This document shows, piece by piece, positions 7,938-16,162 of a stretch of DNA of 64,000 nucleotides. Each line of letters starts with the position of its first letter. Within the stretch, counting starts at the first letter, position 1. The position numbers and the translations under genes were made by a program. The stretch is from assembly GCA_963777895.1 (NCBI GenBank), contig CAVZSF010000004.1, positions 186,001 to 250,000 of the forward strand, read 5' to 3'. The notes beneath the pieces were generated by a model. That model saw only the letters and a list, made by a program, of their open reading frames with translations. It was not told the origin of the DNA and made no database searches. The DNA comes from UBA2241 sp963777895. Lineage in GTDB: Bacteria > Actinomycetota > Thermoleophilia > UBA2241.

Positions 7938-8407
7938 ACGCCCATCGCCTGCACGATCAGGCGCCGGTCGCGAGCCCGCGCGTCCAGGTCCACGAAGACG
8001 ACCTCCTGCCAGCGGCCCAGAGTGAGACGGCCGTCGACGAACGGGATGGTCAGCGAGGGGCCGAGGATGCCGGCGCGTACATGCGAGTGACCGTTGCCGT
8101 CGCCGTTGTTGATGTTGTGCTGCCAGGTGCGGCCCGGCGGAACGATCTCGTCGAGCACCTGTTGCAGATCCTGCACGACGCCGGGCTCGTACTCGATGGT
8201 CGTCACGGCTCCGGTGGCGCCGGGGGCGAAGACGGTGACGGTGCCGTCGTGCAGTCCCGTCTGGGCGAGGGCGTCGCGGACCTCGTCGGTGATGCGCACG
8301 ACGTCGGCGTGACCGGCGCTGGAGAATTCGATGCTGCCGGTCACGACGCACGAGAGACCTTCGCGGACGCGTGCCTTCTTCTTGCCGTTGACGATGACGG
8401 TGGCCAT
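7934..8407 (-). CDS. YjbQ / UPF0047 family protein
   Basis: A 157-aa member of the YjbQ (UPF0047) family, small trimeric proteins reported to have weak thiamine-phosphate synthase activity but of uncertain physiological role. Recognisable pieces are EGLSCVVTGSIEF at the start, DGTVTVFAPGATGAVTTIEYEPG, the His/Asn-rich WQHNINNGDGNGHSHVRAGILGPS with the proposed active-site histidines, and the ending VVFVDLDARARDRRLIVQAMG. The start ATG 8407 has an aaaggaag ribosome site. It lies between panC and the HPS-RraA fusion in one minus-strand operon. Confidence 0.85.
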   Translation of the reverse strand: MATVIVNGKKKARVREGLSCVVTGSIEFSSAGHADVVRITDEVRDALAQTGLHDGTVTVFAPGATGAVTTIEYEPGVVQDLQQVLDEIVPPGRTWQHNINNGDGNGHSHVRAGILGPSLTIPFVDGRLTLGRWQEVVFVDLDARARDRRLIVQAMGV

Positions 8408-9420
8408 GTCAGCCCTTCCTTTCGTGAGGGTCGCGTCCCTGGGCCGGGTATGCGCCTGTGGATGTGGTCGTCGATAACGCCGCAGGTGACGCCTGCGGTG
8501 CGGAGCCGGCGAACGGCGATGGGTGCCGGCGCCAGCCAGACGTTGTCGAGGAGCCGCGTCGTGCCGAGGCGGCCGGCGGCGATGAGAAGCGCGCGCGGGG
8601 TGAGCTCGCGCGCCTGCTCGAAGGTGTCCGCGTCGACGACGTCGAGGTAGTCGATGGTGAAGCGGGGCGGCTGAGGGAGGGGCCTGGAGCTCGGGCGCTC
8701 CTCCGGCGTGAGCAGCGAGGTGTCTGGCACGACCAGGGCGGTCGCCGCGGCGACGATGGCGTCCTTGGGCGCGCCGCCCGGCTTCAGCGCCGCGCCACGT
8801 CCGGCGAGCAGCGCTCGGTACAGGTCCGGCGCGACCGCGCGCTCTTCGGGCGACAGGTACGCGTTGCGCGAGCTCATGGCGAGCCCGTCGGGCTCGCGCA
8901 CGGTCGGGACGCCCGCGACCTCGACCGGCAGGTCGAGGTCGCGGGCCACCCGCCGGATCAACGCGAGCTGCTGTGCATCCTTCTCGCCGAAGAAGGCGAC
9001 GGCGGGCGCGACGATCGTGAAGAGCTTCGCGACGATCGTCGCGACGCCGTCGAAGTGGCTCGGCCGTTCCTCGGCCTCGTACTTCTCGGTGATCGCTCCG
9101 CCGACGTGCACGATCGTCCGGAAGCCCTCTGGATACATCTCGTCGGGCGACGGCGCGAACACCACGTCGACCCCCGTGCGCTCGAACAGGGCGAGGTCCT
9201 GCTGCTCGTCGCGCGGATAGCGGGCGAAGTCCTCGCCCCGGCCGAACTGCGTCGGGTTCACGAAGAGCGACGCCACGATGGTCGCGCTGCGCTCGCGAGC
9301 GGCGCGGACCAGCGCGAGGTGGCCCTCGTGCAGCGCGCCCATCGTCGGCACGAGGCCGATGGGACGGGACGCGCCCCCGAGGGCCGCGCGGACATCGGCG
9401 ATGGTGTGGGTGACGATCAC
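8341..9420 (-). CDS. panC: Pantoate-beta-alanine ligase
   Basis: Joins pantoate and beta-alanine with ATP to make pantothenate, the CoA precursor. Motifs are PTMGALHEGHLAL (ATP-binding HxGH), VASLFVNPTQFG, YPRDEQQDL, FFGEKDAQQL (KMSKS-like region) and MSSRNAYLSPEER. The GTG start at 9420 overlaps the previous gene stop. The known family core ends at about TTRLLDN, yet the frame runs some 65 codons more and overlaps yjbQ by 67 bases. That tail resembles no panC I know, so a base error near 8460-8550 or a lost stop is possible. A stop in the next frame falls just before the yjbQ ATG. Confidence 0.9.
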   Translation of the reverse strand: MIVTHTIADVRAALGGASRPIGLVPTMGALHEGHLALVRAARERSATIVASLFVNPTQFGRGEDFARYPRDEQQDLALFERTGVDVVFAPSPDEMYPEGFRTIVHVGGAITEKYEAEERPSHFDGVATIVAKLFTIVAPAVAFFGEKDAQQLALIRRVARDLDLPVEVAGVPTVREPDGLAMSSRNAYLSPEERAVAPDLYRALLAGRGAALKPGGAPKDAIVAAATALVVPDTSLLTPEERPSSRPLPQPPRFTIDYLDVVDADTFEQARELTPRALLIAAGRLGTTRLLDNVWLAPAPIAVRRLRTAGVTCGVIDDHIHRRIPGPGTRPSRKEGLTWPPSSSTARRRHASAKVSRAS

Positions 9421-10304
9421 GGCTTCACCTCGCCGGCCAGCAGCGCCTGCAGGGTGCGCACGGTCTCGTCGTCGAGCCGGGGCGCGGCAAGGGAGACCGC
9501 CTCGAGCGACAGCGACCGATAGGCGGTCGCCAGCCGCGGCGCCTCCCGGTCGAGCAGGCGCAGATGGGCGCGCACGGTGGCGACGTCGCCGCGAGCGACG
9601 GGTCCCGTGAGGGCGCCGACTGCGCCGCGCGCCTCGAGATTGCCGACGCTGGTGCGAACGAGGGGCGCGAGCAGGCGTTCGCCGTCGTCGCGCCCCGTCG
9701 CCTCGTTCATCAGCCGCGCCGCCTCCGACTCGAGCGCCACCAGCAGGTTCGACGCGACCGCGGCGGCGAGGTGGTAGAGCGGCTTGCGCTCGTCGGCGAG
9801 CCGGAAGGGCAGCATGCCGAGGCGCTCGGCCAGCTCGCCGCCGAGCGCCGCGACGCTCTCGTCCCCGGCCGTCACGGCACAGGGCACGTCCTTCATCACG
9901 TCGCCGCGAGGTTCTCCCGTGAAGGTCTGCAGGGGGTGGAGGCAGAGCGTCAGGGCGCCGGCCTCTTCGAGCGGGCGCAGCAGTCTGAGCGAACCGAGCC
10001 CGCTCGAGTGGATCGCCAGCGGCGCCGGGCGCCCGGGGCGCGCGGAGGGAAGGGCCGACGCAAGCTGGCCGGCGACCGCGAAGATGTCGTCGTCGGGCAC
10101 CGCCAGCCACCAGGCGTCGGCCTCGGTCGCCGCGTCGCCGACGCGCACCTGCAGCGGCCCGCCGCCGGCGCCGAGCACGGCCTGCTCGTCCTCGTGGACG
10201 CCTACGGCGGACACGGTCAGGCCGGCCTCGGTCAGGGCGGCGATGAGCGTCGTCCCGAGCCGTCCGGGCCCAATGACGCAGAAGCGGTACTCGTCGATCC
10301 TCAA
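9417..10304 (-). CDS. Rossmann-fold DUF2520 protein
   Basis: A 295-aa NAD(P)-binding protein of the DUF2520 family, which often sits beside panC. The N-terminal Rossmann motif is FCVIGPGRLGTTLIAAL; LAVPDDDIFAVA and LAIHSSGLGSLRLL follow. LHPLQTFTG is a family signature, and the C-terminal helical domain begins near PLYHLAAAVASNLLVAL. The start is TTG 10304: an aggagg lies 9 bases upstream, and the residues between the TTG and the Rossmann strand are of normal length. It resembles ketopantoate and pyrroline-5-carboxylate reductases in fold, so a ketopantoate-reductase-like step is a guess from the panC neighbourhood only. Confidence 0.8.
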   Translation of the reverse strand: MRIDEYRFCVIGPGRLGTTLIAALTEAGLTVSAVGVHEDEQAVLGAGGGPLQVRVGDAATEADAWWLAVPDDDIFAVAGQLASALPSARPGRPAPLAIHSSGLGSLRLLRPLEEAGALTLCLHPLQTFTGEPRGDVMKDVPCAVTAGDESVAALGGELAERLGMLPFRLADERKPLYHLAAAVASNLLVALESEAARLMNEATGRDDGERLLAPLVRTSVGNLEARGAVGALTGPVARGDVATVRAHLRLLDREAPRLATAYRSLSLEAVSLAAPRLDDETVRTLQALLAGEVKP

Positions 10305-10422
10305 GCCTGCGGCCCTCCTGGCTGCGGTCCTCCCCGCTGGGGCGGTACCGTGCCGGCCGTCGGCCTGTTTGCACAGGCGGCCTCTCCGTCTCCTGCATCG
10401 GGCTGGGAGCGGAGCCGTGGGG

Positions 10423-10451
10423 AGGGTAGCCCCTTCGCGTGCGCGCGTCAA
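10423..10451 (-). promoter_or_regulatory. Promoter for the DUF2520-panC-yjbQ-HPS operon
   Basis: On the minus strand TTGACG (10451-10446) and TACCCT (10428-10423) are separated by exactly 17 bases, about 120 bases upstream of the TTG start at 10304. Confidence 0.55.
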
Positions 10452-10586
10452 TCGAACGGCGGAGGACGCCCTGGAACAAGGGAAGGCTGGTGTCCTTCCA
10501 CCCAGGCGATGTCCTCTGCGCGAGAGCGGCCACGGACCGGCCGGCCGCCGGCGCCTGGCGCAGCACCTCAGCCCCTCTGAACCGGG

Positions 10587-10595
10587 TGGTACACT
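10587..10595 (+). promoter_or_regulatory. Extended -10 promoter just before fmdB
   Basis: TGG followed by TACACT (10590-10595) forms an extended -10 element. The ATG at 10602 is only 6 bases further on, so the transcript would start at or next to the start codon (leaderless). No good -35 is visible. Confidence 0.45.
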
Positions 10596-10601
10596 CTCTC
10601 C

Positions 10602-10817
10602 ATGCCCATCTACGAGTTCACCTGCAACGGCTGCGGCATGCTCTTCGAGGAGCTCATCCGCAACGGCACCAGGCCCGTCTGCCCCTCCTGCGCGTCCGGT
10701 GACGTGAACCGCATCCTGTCGCGCTTCGCCGTCCATTCCACGTCCCCGAACCTGGGCGGCCAGGGCTCGAAGAGCTGTGCCAGCTGCTCCAGCTCGAGCT
10801 GTGGCACCTGCCACTGA
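10602..10817 (+). CDS. FmdB family zinc-ribbon protein
   Basis: A 71-aa zinc ribbon of the FmdB/CxxC putative regulatory family: MPIYEFTCNGCGMLFEELI followed by VCPSCASGDVNRILSRF gives two CxxC pairs for one zinc. The tail is rich in Ser and Cys (CASCSSSSCGTCH), as in many family members. The molecular role is unknown beyond metal binding. There is no ribosome site, because the probable promoter lies right at the ATG. The end overlaps the start of the uracil-DNA glycosylase gene by 17 bases. Confidence 0.85.
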   Translation: MPIYEFTCNGCGMLFEELIRNGTRPVCPSCASGDVNRILSRFAVHSTSPNLGGQGSKSCASCSSSSCGTCH

Positions 10818-11618
10818 CGACACGATCCGCGCTCTCGAGGACCTCCGCCGTGAGGTGGAGACGTGCGGCCGCTGCGTGCTGCACGAGACGCGCACGAAGT
10901 CGGTCTTCGGCGAGGGCGACCCGGGCGCCGAGCTCATGTTCGTCGGCGAGGCCCCGGGCTATCACGAGGACCAGCAGGGACGCCCGTTCGTGGGCGCTGC
11001 AGGAAAGCTGCTGGAGGAGCTGCTCGCCTCCATCGGGCTGACCCGGCAGCAGGTCTACATCGCCAACGTCCTCAAGTCGCGGCCACCCAACAACCGCGAC
11101 CCGCGTCCCGAGGAGATCGAGGCGTGCCAGCCGTACCTCTGGCGCCAGATAGAGCTCATCAGGCCGAAGGTGATCTGTACGTTGGGGAACTTCTCGACGA
11201 AGCTGCTCTCCGGCGACCAGACCGGCATCACGAGGGTCCACGGGCGCCCGCGGCAGTTGAACATCTCGGGCGTCGACTTGTACCTGTATCCGATCTTCCA
11301 TCCGGCCGCCGCGCTGTATACGCCGGCCATGCTGGCGACGCTACGCGAGGACATCGCACGCCTGCCCGAGCTGCTCGCGCATGCCGGGGGAGCCGAGCCC
11401 GCCGCGACACCGGCCACGCGGGTCGTCCCTGCCGCGACGCCCGACGAGCGCGAGGCGCCCGCTGCCGAGCGGGCCCGCGACGAGCGGATGGCATCCGCCT
11501 GCCGAGCAGGCCCACGACGAACAGCAAGCCCCCGTGGAGCAGGCCCGCGACGACCGGCAAGCCCCTGCTCCCGAAGAGGCCCGAGGCCGCCGAGTCGGGG
11601 CAACTCGGCCTCTTCTGA
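10801..11618 (+). CDS. Uracil-DNA glycosylase, family 4 (Fe-S), frameshifted tail
   Basis: Removes uracil from DNA; family 4 enzymes carry a [4Fe-4S] cluster. The ligands are visible as Cys in ETCGRCVLH (two), EACQPYL and VICTLG. Motif 1 is FVGEAPGYHED and motif 2 is YPIFHPAAALY. GTG 10801 fits the usual N-terminus. After the catalytic domain a linker with three copies of an EQARDD-like heptad is read in three successive frames. Skipping one base near 11494 and one near 11581 restores a continuous linker and the family ending SGQLGLF at 11618. Without correction the frame would run on to 11721 as Arg/Pro-rich filler. The catalytic core is unaffected. Confidence 0.85.
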
Positions 11619-11636
11619 GCGCCCGACCCGCGTCGC

Positions 11637-12194
11637 ATGCTCACCTTCACCCTGCGCTCGCCCGCCGAGACGAGACGATTGGCTCGCGTGCTCGCGGGCG
11701 TGCTTGCCCCGCCTGCGCTGATCACGATCGAGGGCGACCTGGGCACCGGCAAGACGACGCTGGTCCGCGAGATCCTCAGGGCGCACGGCGTGCGGGGAGC
11801 GGTGACGAGCCCCTCCTTCACTCTCGCGCAGAGCTACCGCGGGCGGGATGACGTGATGCTGCACCATCTCGATCTGTACCGGTTGAGCCGGGGGACGGAC
11901 GTGGACCTCTTCGCCTGGGAGGACTACCTCAGCCCGGACGCGCTCACGTTCGTGGAGTGGCCGGCGGCAGGACTGGAGGCCCTGCCGCCGGCCGATCTCC
12001 GCCTGCGTCTGCGGCATCGGACCCCTCGCAGCAGGATCGCCGAGCTCGAGGCGGTCCCTCGCCTCGAGGGGGACGTCGCCGCGGCGGCGGTGAAGGCTGG
12101 TCTGACGCTCGGGACAGGTGGGGCTCGGGTCGGGGGCGCGGACATCGCTCGATCGGGCGACGCGACGGCTCGGGTCGGCGAGGAAGCCTCGTGA
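11637..12194 (+). CDS. tsaE: tRNA threonylcarbamoyladenosine biosynthesis ATPase TsaE
   Basis: P-loop ATPase that works with TsaB and TsaD to make the t6A37 modification of ANN-decoding tRNAs. Walker A is EGDLGTGKTTLVREIL. SPSFTLAQSY and HHLDLYRL are the conserved TsaE strand and DLYR motifs, and FVEWP is the Walker-B-like WPE box. The core ends near residue 130; the remaining 50 residues form an Ala/Gly-rich tail that is not conserved. It begins a tsaE-tsaB-rimI-tsaD operon in which each following start overlaps the previous stop by 4 bases. Confidence 0.93.
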   Translation: MLTFTLRSPAETRRLARVLAGVLAPPALITIEGDLGTGKTTLVREILRAHGVRGAVTSPSFTLAQSYRGRDDVMLHHLDLYRLSRGTDVDLFAWEDYLSPDALTFVEWPAAGLEALPPADLRLRLRHRTPRSRIAELEAVPRLEGDVAAAAVKAGLTLGTGGARVGGADIARSGDATARVGEEAS

Positions 12195-12904
12195 TCCTGG
12201 CGCTGGAGACCTCCACGACGGCGTCGTCGGCCGCGCTGTGCCGGCCGGACGGCGAGATCGCCGCCGAGCGCGTCGATCTCGACGGTCCGGCCCATACGCA
12301 GCGCCTGCTTCCGTTCGTGCACGAGGTCTTGACCGGCACGAAGACGACGTGGGCGGAGATCGACACCATCGTCTGCGGGCTAGGGCCCGGCGCCTACACG
12401 GGCATGCGCATCGGCGTTGCGACGGCGCGCGCCCTGGCGCAAGCGACGGGCGCGCGGCTCGGCGGTGTGCCGACGCTCGCGGCGGTCGCCCTCGAGCTCG
12501 CGCAGACCGCAACGCCGGACGCGCCTCTCCTAGCCCTGCTCGACGGCAAGCGCCGCGAGGTCTTCGCGGCGTGCTACCGCGCGTTCGGGCACGCCCTGGT
12601 GGAGGCGGCGCCGCTGGCCGTCGTGCCGGCGGACGAGCTGCCCGGCTACGCGGCAGGGTGGCCGGGCGCGGCGATCGGCGGCGACGGAGCGTTGCTGTAC
12701 GCGGACCTGCTTTCGTCCGGCGCGGACGTCGCCGGGGATGCCGGCGGCGCCTTCATCCCCTCCGTCGGTGCGCCGACGGCCGCCATGGTCGCGCGCGCCT
12801 GGCTGGCCCGCGTCCCCGGCGTGCGCGAGAGCTTCGACGAGGTCCTGCCGATCTACGGGCGCGACCCCGACGCAGCCAAGTGGGCGGGGAGGGCCGGCGC
12901 GTGA
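12191..12904 (+). CDS. tsaB: tRNA threonylcarbamoyladenosine biosynthesis protein TsaB
   Basis: Inactive ASKHA-fold partner that dimerises with TsaD in the t6A synthase. N-terminal ILALETSTTASSAAL is the family opening strand. GLGPGAYTGMRIGVATARALA is the strongly conserved TsaB signature, followed by LALLDGKRREVFAA. GTG 12191 overlaps the tsaE stop, and the conserved strand starts at the second codon, so no other start fits. The 237-aa length is normal. It lacks the metal-binding histidines of TsaD, as expected. Confidence 0.93.
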   Translation: MILALETSTTASSAALCRPDGEIAAERVDLDGPAHTQRLLPFVHEVLTGTKTTWAEIDTIVCGLGPGAYTGMRIGVATARALAQATGARLGGVPTLAAVALELAQTATPDAPLLALLDGKRREVFAACYRAFGHALVEAAPLAVVPADELPGYAAGWPGAAIGGDGALLYADLLSSGADVAGDAGGAFIPSVGAPTAAMVARAWLARVPGVRESFDEVLPIYGRDPDAAKWAGRAGA

Positions 12905-13398
12905 ACGTCGAGCAGCTCAGGCCGCGGCAGGGCCAGCCGCCCGAGGAGCGCCTCGTCCGGCCGATGCAGTTCACCGATCTCGAGTCGGTCGCCGCGATCG
13001 AACGCCGCACCTTCACGATGCCGTGGTCGCTGGCGATCTTCAGCGGCCAGCTCGCGCGCGAGACCTCGATCCTGCTCGTCTGCGAGATCGACGGCCGCAT
13101 CGTCGCCTACCTGATCGCCGACATGTTCGTGGACGTCTGGCACCTCATGAACCTCGCCGTCGATGTGCCCTTCCGGCGCCGCCACGTCGCCTCCGACCTG
13201 CTCGAGGCCTACTTCGCCATCACCGAGCGCGCGGGCCACCGCGGTCACACGCTGGAGGTCCGGGTCTCGAACACCGCCGCCATCGAGGTGTACCGCAGCT
13301 ACGGATTCGTCTCGACGGGCGTCCGCCCGCGGTACTACACGGACGACCTCGAGGACGCCGTCATCATGTGGAAGGACTGGGAGGGGGACACGGCGTGA
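12901..13398 (+). CDS. rimI: Ribosomal-protein-S18 alanine N-acetyltransferase-like GNAT
   Basis: A GNAT-fold acetyltransferase of 165 aa. The motifs are RPMQFTDLESVAAIERRTF, FTMPWSLAIF, MNLAVDVPFRRRHVASDLLEA (acetyl-CoA pyrophosphate loop with Arg-Arg) and LEVRVSNTAAIEVYRSYGFVSTGVRPRYY. The position between tsaB and tsaD is the usual place of rimI, whose product acetylates ribosomal protein S18 or other N-termini. GTG 12901 overlaps the previous stop. The first 19 residues before the domain are unconserved. Confidence 0.88.
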   Translation: MNVEQLRPRQGQPPEERLVRPMQFTDLESVAAIERRTFTMPWSLAIFSGQLARETSILLVCEIDGRIVAYLIADMFVDVWHLMNLAVDVPFRRRHVASDLLEAYFAITERAGHRGHTLEVRVSNTAAIEVYRSYGFVSTGVRPRYYTDDLEDAVIMWKDWEGDTA

Positions 13399-14405
13399 GC
13401 GGCCCGATCCTCTGTGTCGAGACATCCTGCGACGACACGAGCGCGGCCGTCGTGCACGACGGCCGGATCCTGTCGTCGATCGTCTCCTCCCAGAACGAGT
13501 TGCACGCCCAGTTCGGCGGCGTGGTCCCGGAGGTCGCCTCACGCCGCCACACCGAGCTGCTGCCGACGGTGGTCGCCGAGGCTCTGGACACCGCGGAGGC
13601 CGGGTGGGACGACGTCGCGGCGGTGGCCGCGACGGTCGGGCCCGGCCTCATCGGCGCCCTGCTCGTCGGCCTGGCCGCGGCCAAGGCGTTCGCCTATGCG
13701 CGCGGCCTGCCGCTGATCCCCGTCGACCATCTGCAGGGCCACATCGCCGCCAACTACGCCCTCGGCGCCGAGCCGCCCTTCGTCTGCCTGGTGGCGAGCG
13801 GCGGTCACACCCTGCTTGCCGTCGTCGAGGAGGGGGTGCGCTTCCGGGTGGCCGGCCGCACCATGGACGACGCGGCCGGCGAGGCCTTCGACAAGGGCGC
13901 CCGCCTCCTCGGCCTCGGGTACCCGGGGGGCAAGGAGCTCGACGAGCTGGCGGCCCGCGGCAAGGCCGACTTCGTCGTCTTCCCGCGGGCCGTCCCGCGC
14001 GGCCGCGACTTCAGTTTCAGCGGTCTCAAGACCGCGCTGCTCTACGACCTGCGCGGCCGGGACCCGGCCGAGGTCGAGGAGCGCCGTGCCGACATCGCCG
14101 CGAGCTACCAGGCCGCCATCGTCCGCCAGCTCGTCGACAAGACCCTTGCGTGCGCCGCCGGCGAGGGCGTGCGCCGCGTCGCCCTCGCCGGCGGCGTCGC
14201 CGCCAACTCCGGCCTCCGTCGCGTCATGCAGCAGCGTTGCGAGCGCGATGGCCTCGAGCTTTTCCTGCCGGCCCTCGATCTGTGCACCGACAACGCGGCC
14301 ATGGTCGGCCTCGCGGCGGGCCATCTTCCGCCGGTCCCGTGGCCTCGCTACCTTGACCTCGACGCCTACGCGAGCGTGAGCCAGCGCCGCCGCGGGAAGG
14401 CTTGA
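13395..14405 (+). CDS. tsaD: tRNA N6-adenosine threonylcarbamoyltransferase TsaD
   Basis: Transfers the threonylcarbamoyl group to A37 of tRNA. ILCVETSCDDTSAAVV opens the ASKHA domain. VVPEVASRRHTELLP and VDHLQGHIAANY hold the metal-binding histidines, VASGGHTLL is the phosphate loop, GEAFDKGARLLGLGYPGG and FSFSGLKTALLY follow, and LAGGVAANSGLR is near the end. The 336-aa length is normal. GTG 13395 overlaps the rimI stop. It is the last gene of the t6A operon. Confidence 0.95.
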   Translation: MSGPILCVETSCDDTSAAVVHDGRILSSIVSSQNELHAQFGGVVPEVASRRHTELLPTVVAEALDTAEAGWDDVAAVAATVGPGLIGALLVGLAAAKAFAYARGLPLIPVDHLQGHIAANYALGAEPPFVCLVASGGHTLLAVVEEGVRFRVAGRTMDDAAGEAFDKGARLLGLGYPGGKELDELAARGKADFVVFPRAVPRGRDFSFSGLKTALLYDLRGRDPAEVEERRADIAASYQAAIVRQLVDKTLACAAGEGVRRVALAGGVAANSGLRRVMQQRCERDGLELFLPALDLCTDNAAMVGLAAGHLPPVPWPRYLDLDAYASVSQRRRGKA

Positions 14406-14418
14406 GCGTACGGCTGCT

Positions 14419-16125
14419 ATGAAGACCGCAGACGAAGCCGAAAACCTGACGCACGAAGAGAACAGGGGGCCCCGACCGGCCGCCGAGTTCTTCGTCGAGT
14501 GCCTCGAGAACGAGGGCGCCGAGTTCGTCTTCGGTATCCCCGGCGAAGAGACGCTCGACGTCAACGAGGCGCTCGACGCTTCCGAGCACCTGACCTTCAT
14601 CCCCGTGCGCCACGAGCAGGCGGCCGCCTTCATGGCGGACGCCTACGGCCGGCTCACGGGCAGGCCGGGCGTCTGTCTTGCCACCTTGGGCCCCGGCGCC
14701 ACGAATCTCGCCACCGGCATCGGGGACGCGTATCTCGACAACGCCCCGATGGTCGCTCTCACGGGCCAGGTGCAGCTCGCCGGCATGCACAAGGAGACGC
14801 ACCAGTTCATCGACATCGTCGAGATGCTGCAGCCGATGACCAAGTGGAACGCGCGCGTCCACGACCCGAGGATGATCGGGGAGGCGGTGCGCAAGGCGTT
14901 CTTCGTGGCCGCCGCGGAGAAGCCCGGGGCGACGCATCTCGAGCTGCCCGAGGACGTGATGGCGGCGCAGGTCGTCGGGCGGCCCATGCAGCGCGCGCCG
15001 CTCTCCATCACCGAGCCGGACGCGGCCGCGCTGCAGCGGGCCGCCACCCTCCTGCAGAACGCGAGCCGTCCCGTCCTGCTCGTCGGCAACGGCGTCGTGC
15101 GGCAGAACGCCTCGCAGGCGCTGCGCGACTTCTGCCGGCAGACGGGCCTGCACGTCATCACGACCTTCATGGGCAAGGGCGTCATCGACTCCGAGGACGA
15201 GCACTTCCTGTTCACGGCCGGGCTGCGGGCGCAGAACTACCCGCAGGGGCTGATGGGACGGGCGGACCTGGTGGTCGCCGTCGGCTACGACATGGTGGAG
15301 TGGCCGCCGTCGGCGTGGAACCCGGACGGGCGGCAGCGCATCATCTGCGTCGACACCGTGCCGCCCGAGATCGACGCACACTTCGTGCCCGAGGTGGAGC
15401 TCATCGGCGACCTCGGGCACATCCTCACCCAGTTGGGCTGCCTGCTCTGGAACCGCGATCTCACGAGCTACGAGGTGCCGCCCTACCGGCGCGCCTTCCG
15501 CCAGGTGCTGGACGCGGGCACCGACGACGACTTCCCGGTGAAGCCGCAGCGAGTGCTGCGCGACCTGCGCGCGGCGCTCGCGCCCGAGGACCTGCTCATC
15601 TCGGACGTCGGCGCGCACAAGCTCTGGGTCGCGCGCCTCTGGGCCGCGAAAGAGCCCAACACGGTGCTGATCTCGAACGGCTTCGCCTCGATGGGCTTCG
15701 CGTTGCCGGCGGCGATCGCCGCGGCTCTGGCGCTGCGCGGCCGTCGCAAGGTGGTCGCGATCTGCGGCGACGGCGGCTTCCTCATGAACGTCCAGGAGCT
15801 CGAGACGGCGCGGCGCCTGGGGCTGCCGTTCGTCGTGCTGGTCTGGACGGACGGGGGCTACGGCCTGATCGAGATGCACCAGCGGCGCAAGTTCCACAAG
15901 GTCTCGGGGACGCGCTTCGACAACCCCGACTTCGTGCAACTGGCGCAGGCCTTCGGCTGCGAGGGCCTGCGCGTCGAGCGCGCCGGGCAGCTGCCCGGCA
16001 TCCTCGCGCAGGCCCTCGCAGCCCGCGGCCCCGTGGTCGTGGAGATCCCGGTCGACTACGCCGAGAACGACAAGCTCGGCATCGATCTCTGGAAGCTGGC
16101 GCCCGAGGCCTGGCCCTCGCTTTGA
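14419..16125 (+). CDS. Acetolactate synthase, AlsS-like (thiamine diphosphate enzyme)
   Basis: A 568-aa ThDP-dependent enzyme. The activating Glu is in PVRHEQAAAFMADAYGR, and the ThDP/Mg motif is ICGDGGFLMNVQELETARR. The middle domain has TTFMGKGVID, and the ending VEIPVDYAENDKLGIDLW matches the catabolic acetolactate synthases (AlsS) rather than the biosynthetic IlvB type, which also needs a small subunit absent here. It would join two pyruvates into acetolactate. No acetolactate decarboxylase or regulator is adjacent. The ATG lies 14 bases after tsaD. Other pyruvate-type ThDP enzymes remain possible. Confidence 0.8.
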   Translation: MKTADEAENLTHEENRGPRPAAEFFVECLENEGAEFVFGIPGEETLDVNEALDASEHLTFIPVRHEQAAAFMADAYGRLTGRPGVCLATLGPGATNLATGIGDAYLDNAPMVALTGQVQLAGMHKETHQFIDIVEMLQPMTKWNARVHDPRMIGEAVRKAFFVAAAEKPGATHLELPEDVMAAQVVGRPMQRAPLSITEPDAAALQRAATLLQNASRPVLLVGNGVVRQNASQALRDFCRQTGLHVITTFMGKGVIDSEDEHFLFTAGLRAQNYPQGLMGRADLVVAVGYDMVEWPPSAWNPDGRQRIICVDTVPPEIDAHFVPEVELIGDLGHILTQLGCLLWNRDLTSYEVPPYRRAFRQVLDAGTDDDFPVKPQRVLRDLRAALAPEDLLISDVGAHKLWVARLWAAKEPNTVLISNGFASMGFALPAAIAAALALRGRRKVVAICGDGGFLMNVQELETARRLGLPFVVLVWTDGGYGLIEMHQRRKFHKVSGTRFDNPDFVQLAQAFGCEGLRVERAGQLPGILAQALAARGPVVVEIPVDYAENDKLGIDLWKLAPEAWPSL

Positions 16126-16162
16126 CGGGACTTCGCCCCCGAGTCCCGAGCGCCTGACCCCT

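Larger units (their letters stand above)
10305..10601. other. Intergenic region between divergent operons
   Basis: A 297-base stretch with no convincing gene. It holds the minus-strand promoter at 10423-10451 and the plus-strand extended -10 at 10587-10595. The rest is G+C-rich, and I see no further structured element in it. Confidence 0.6.
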
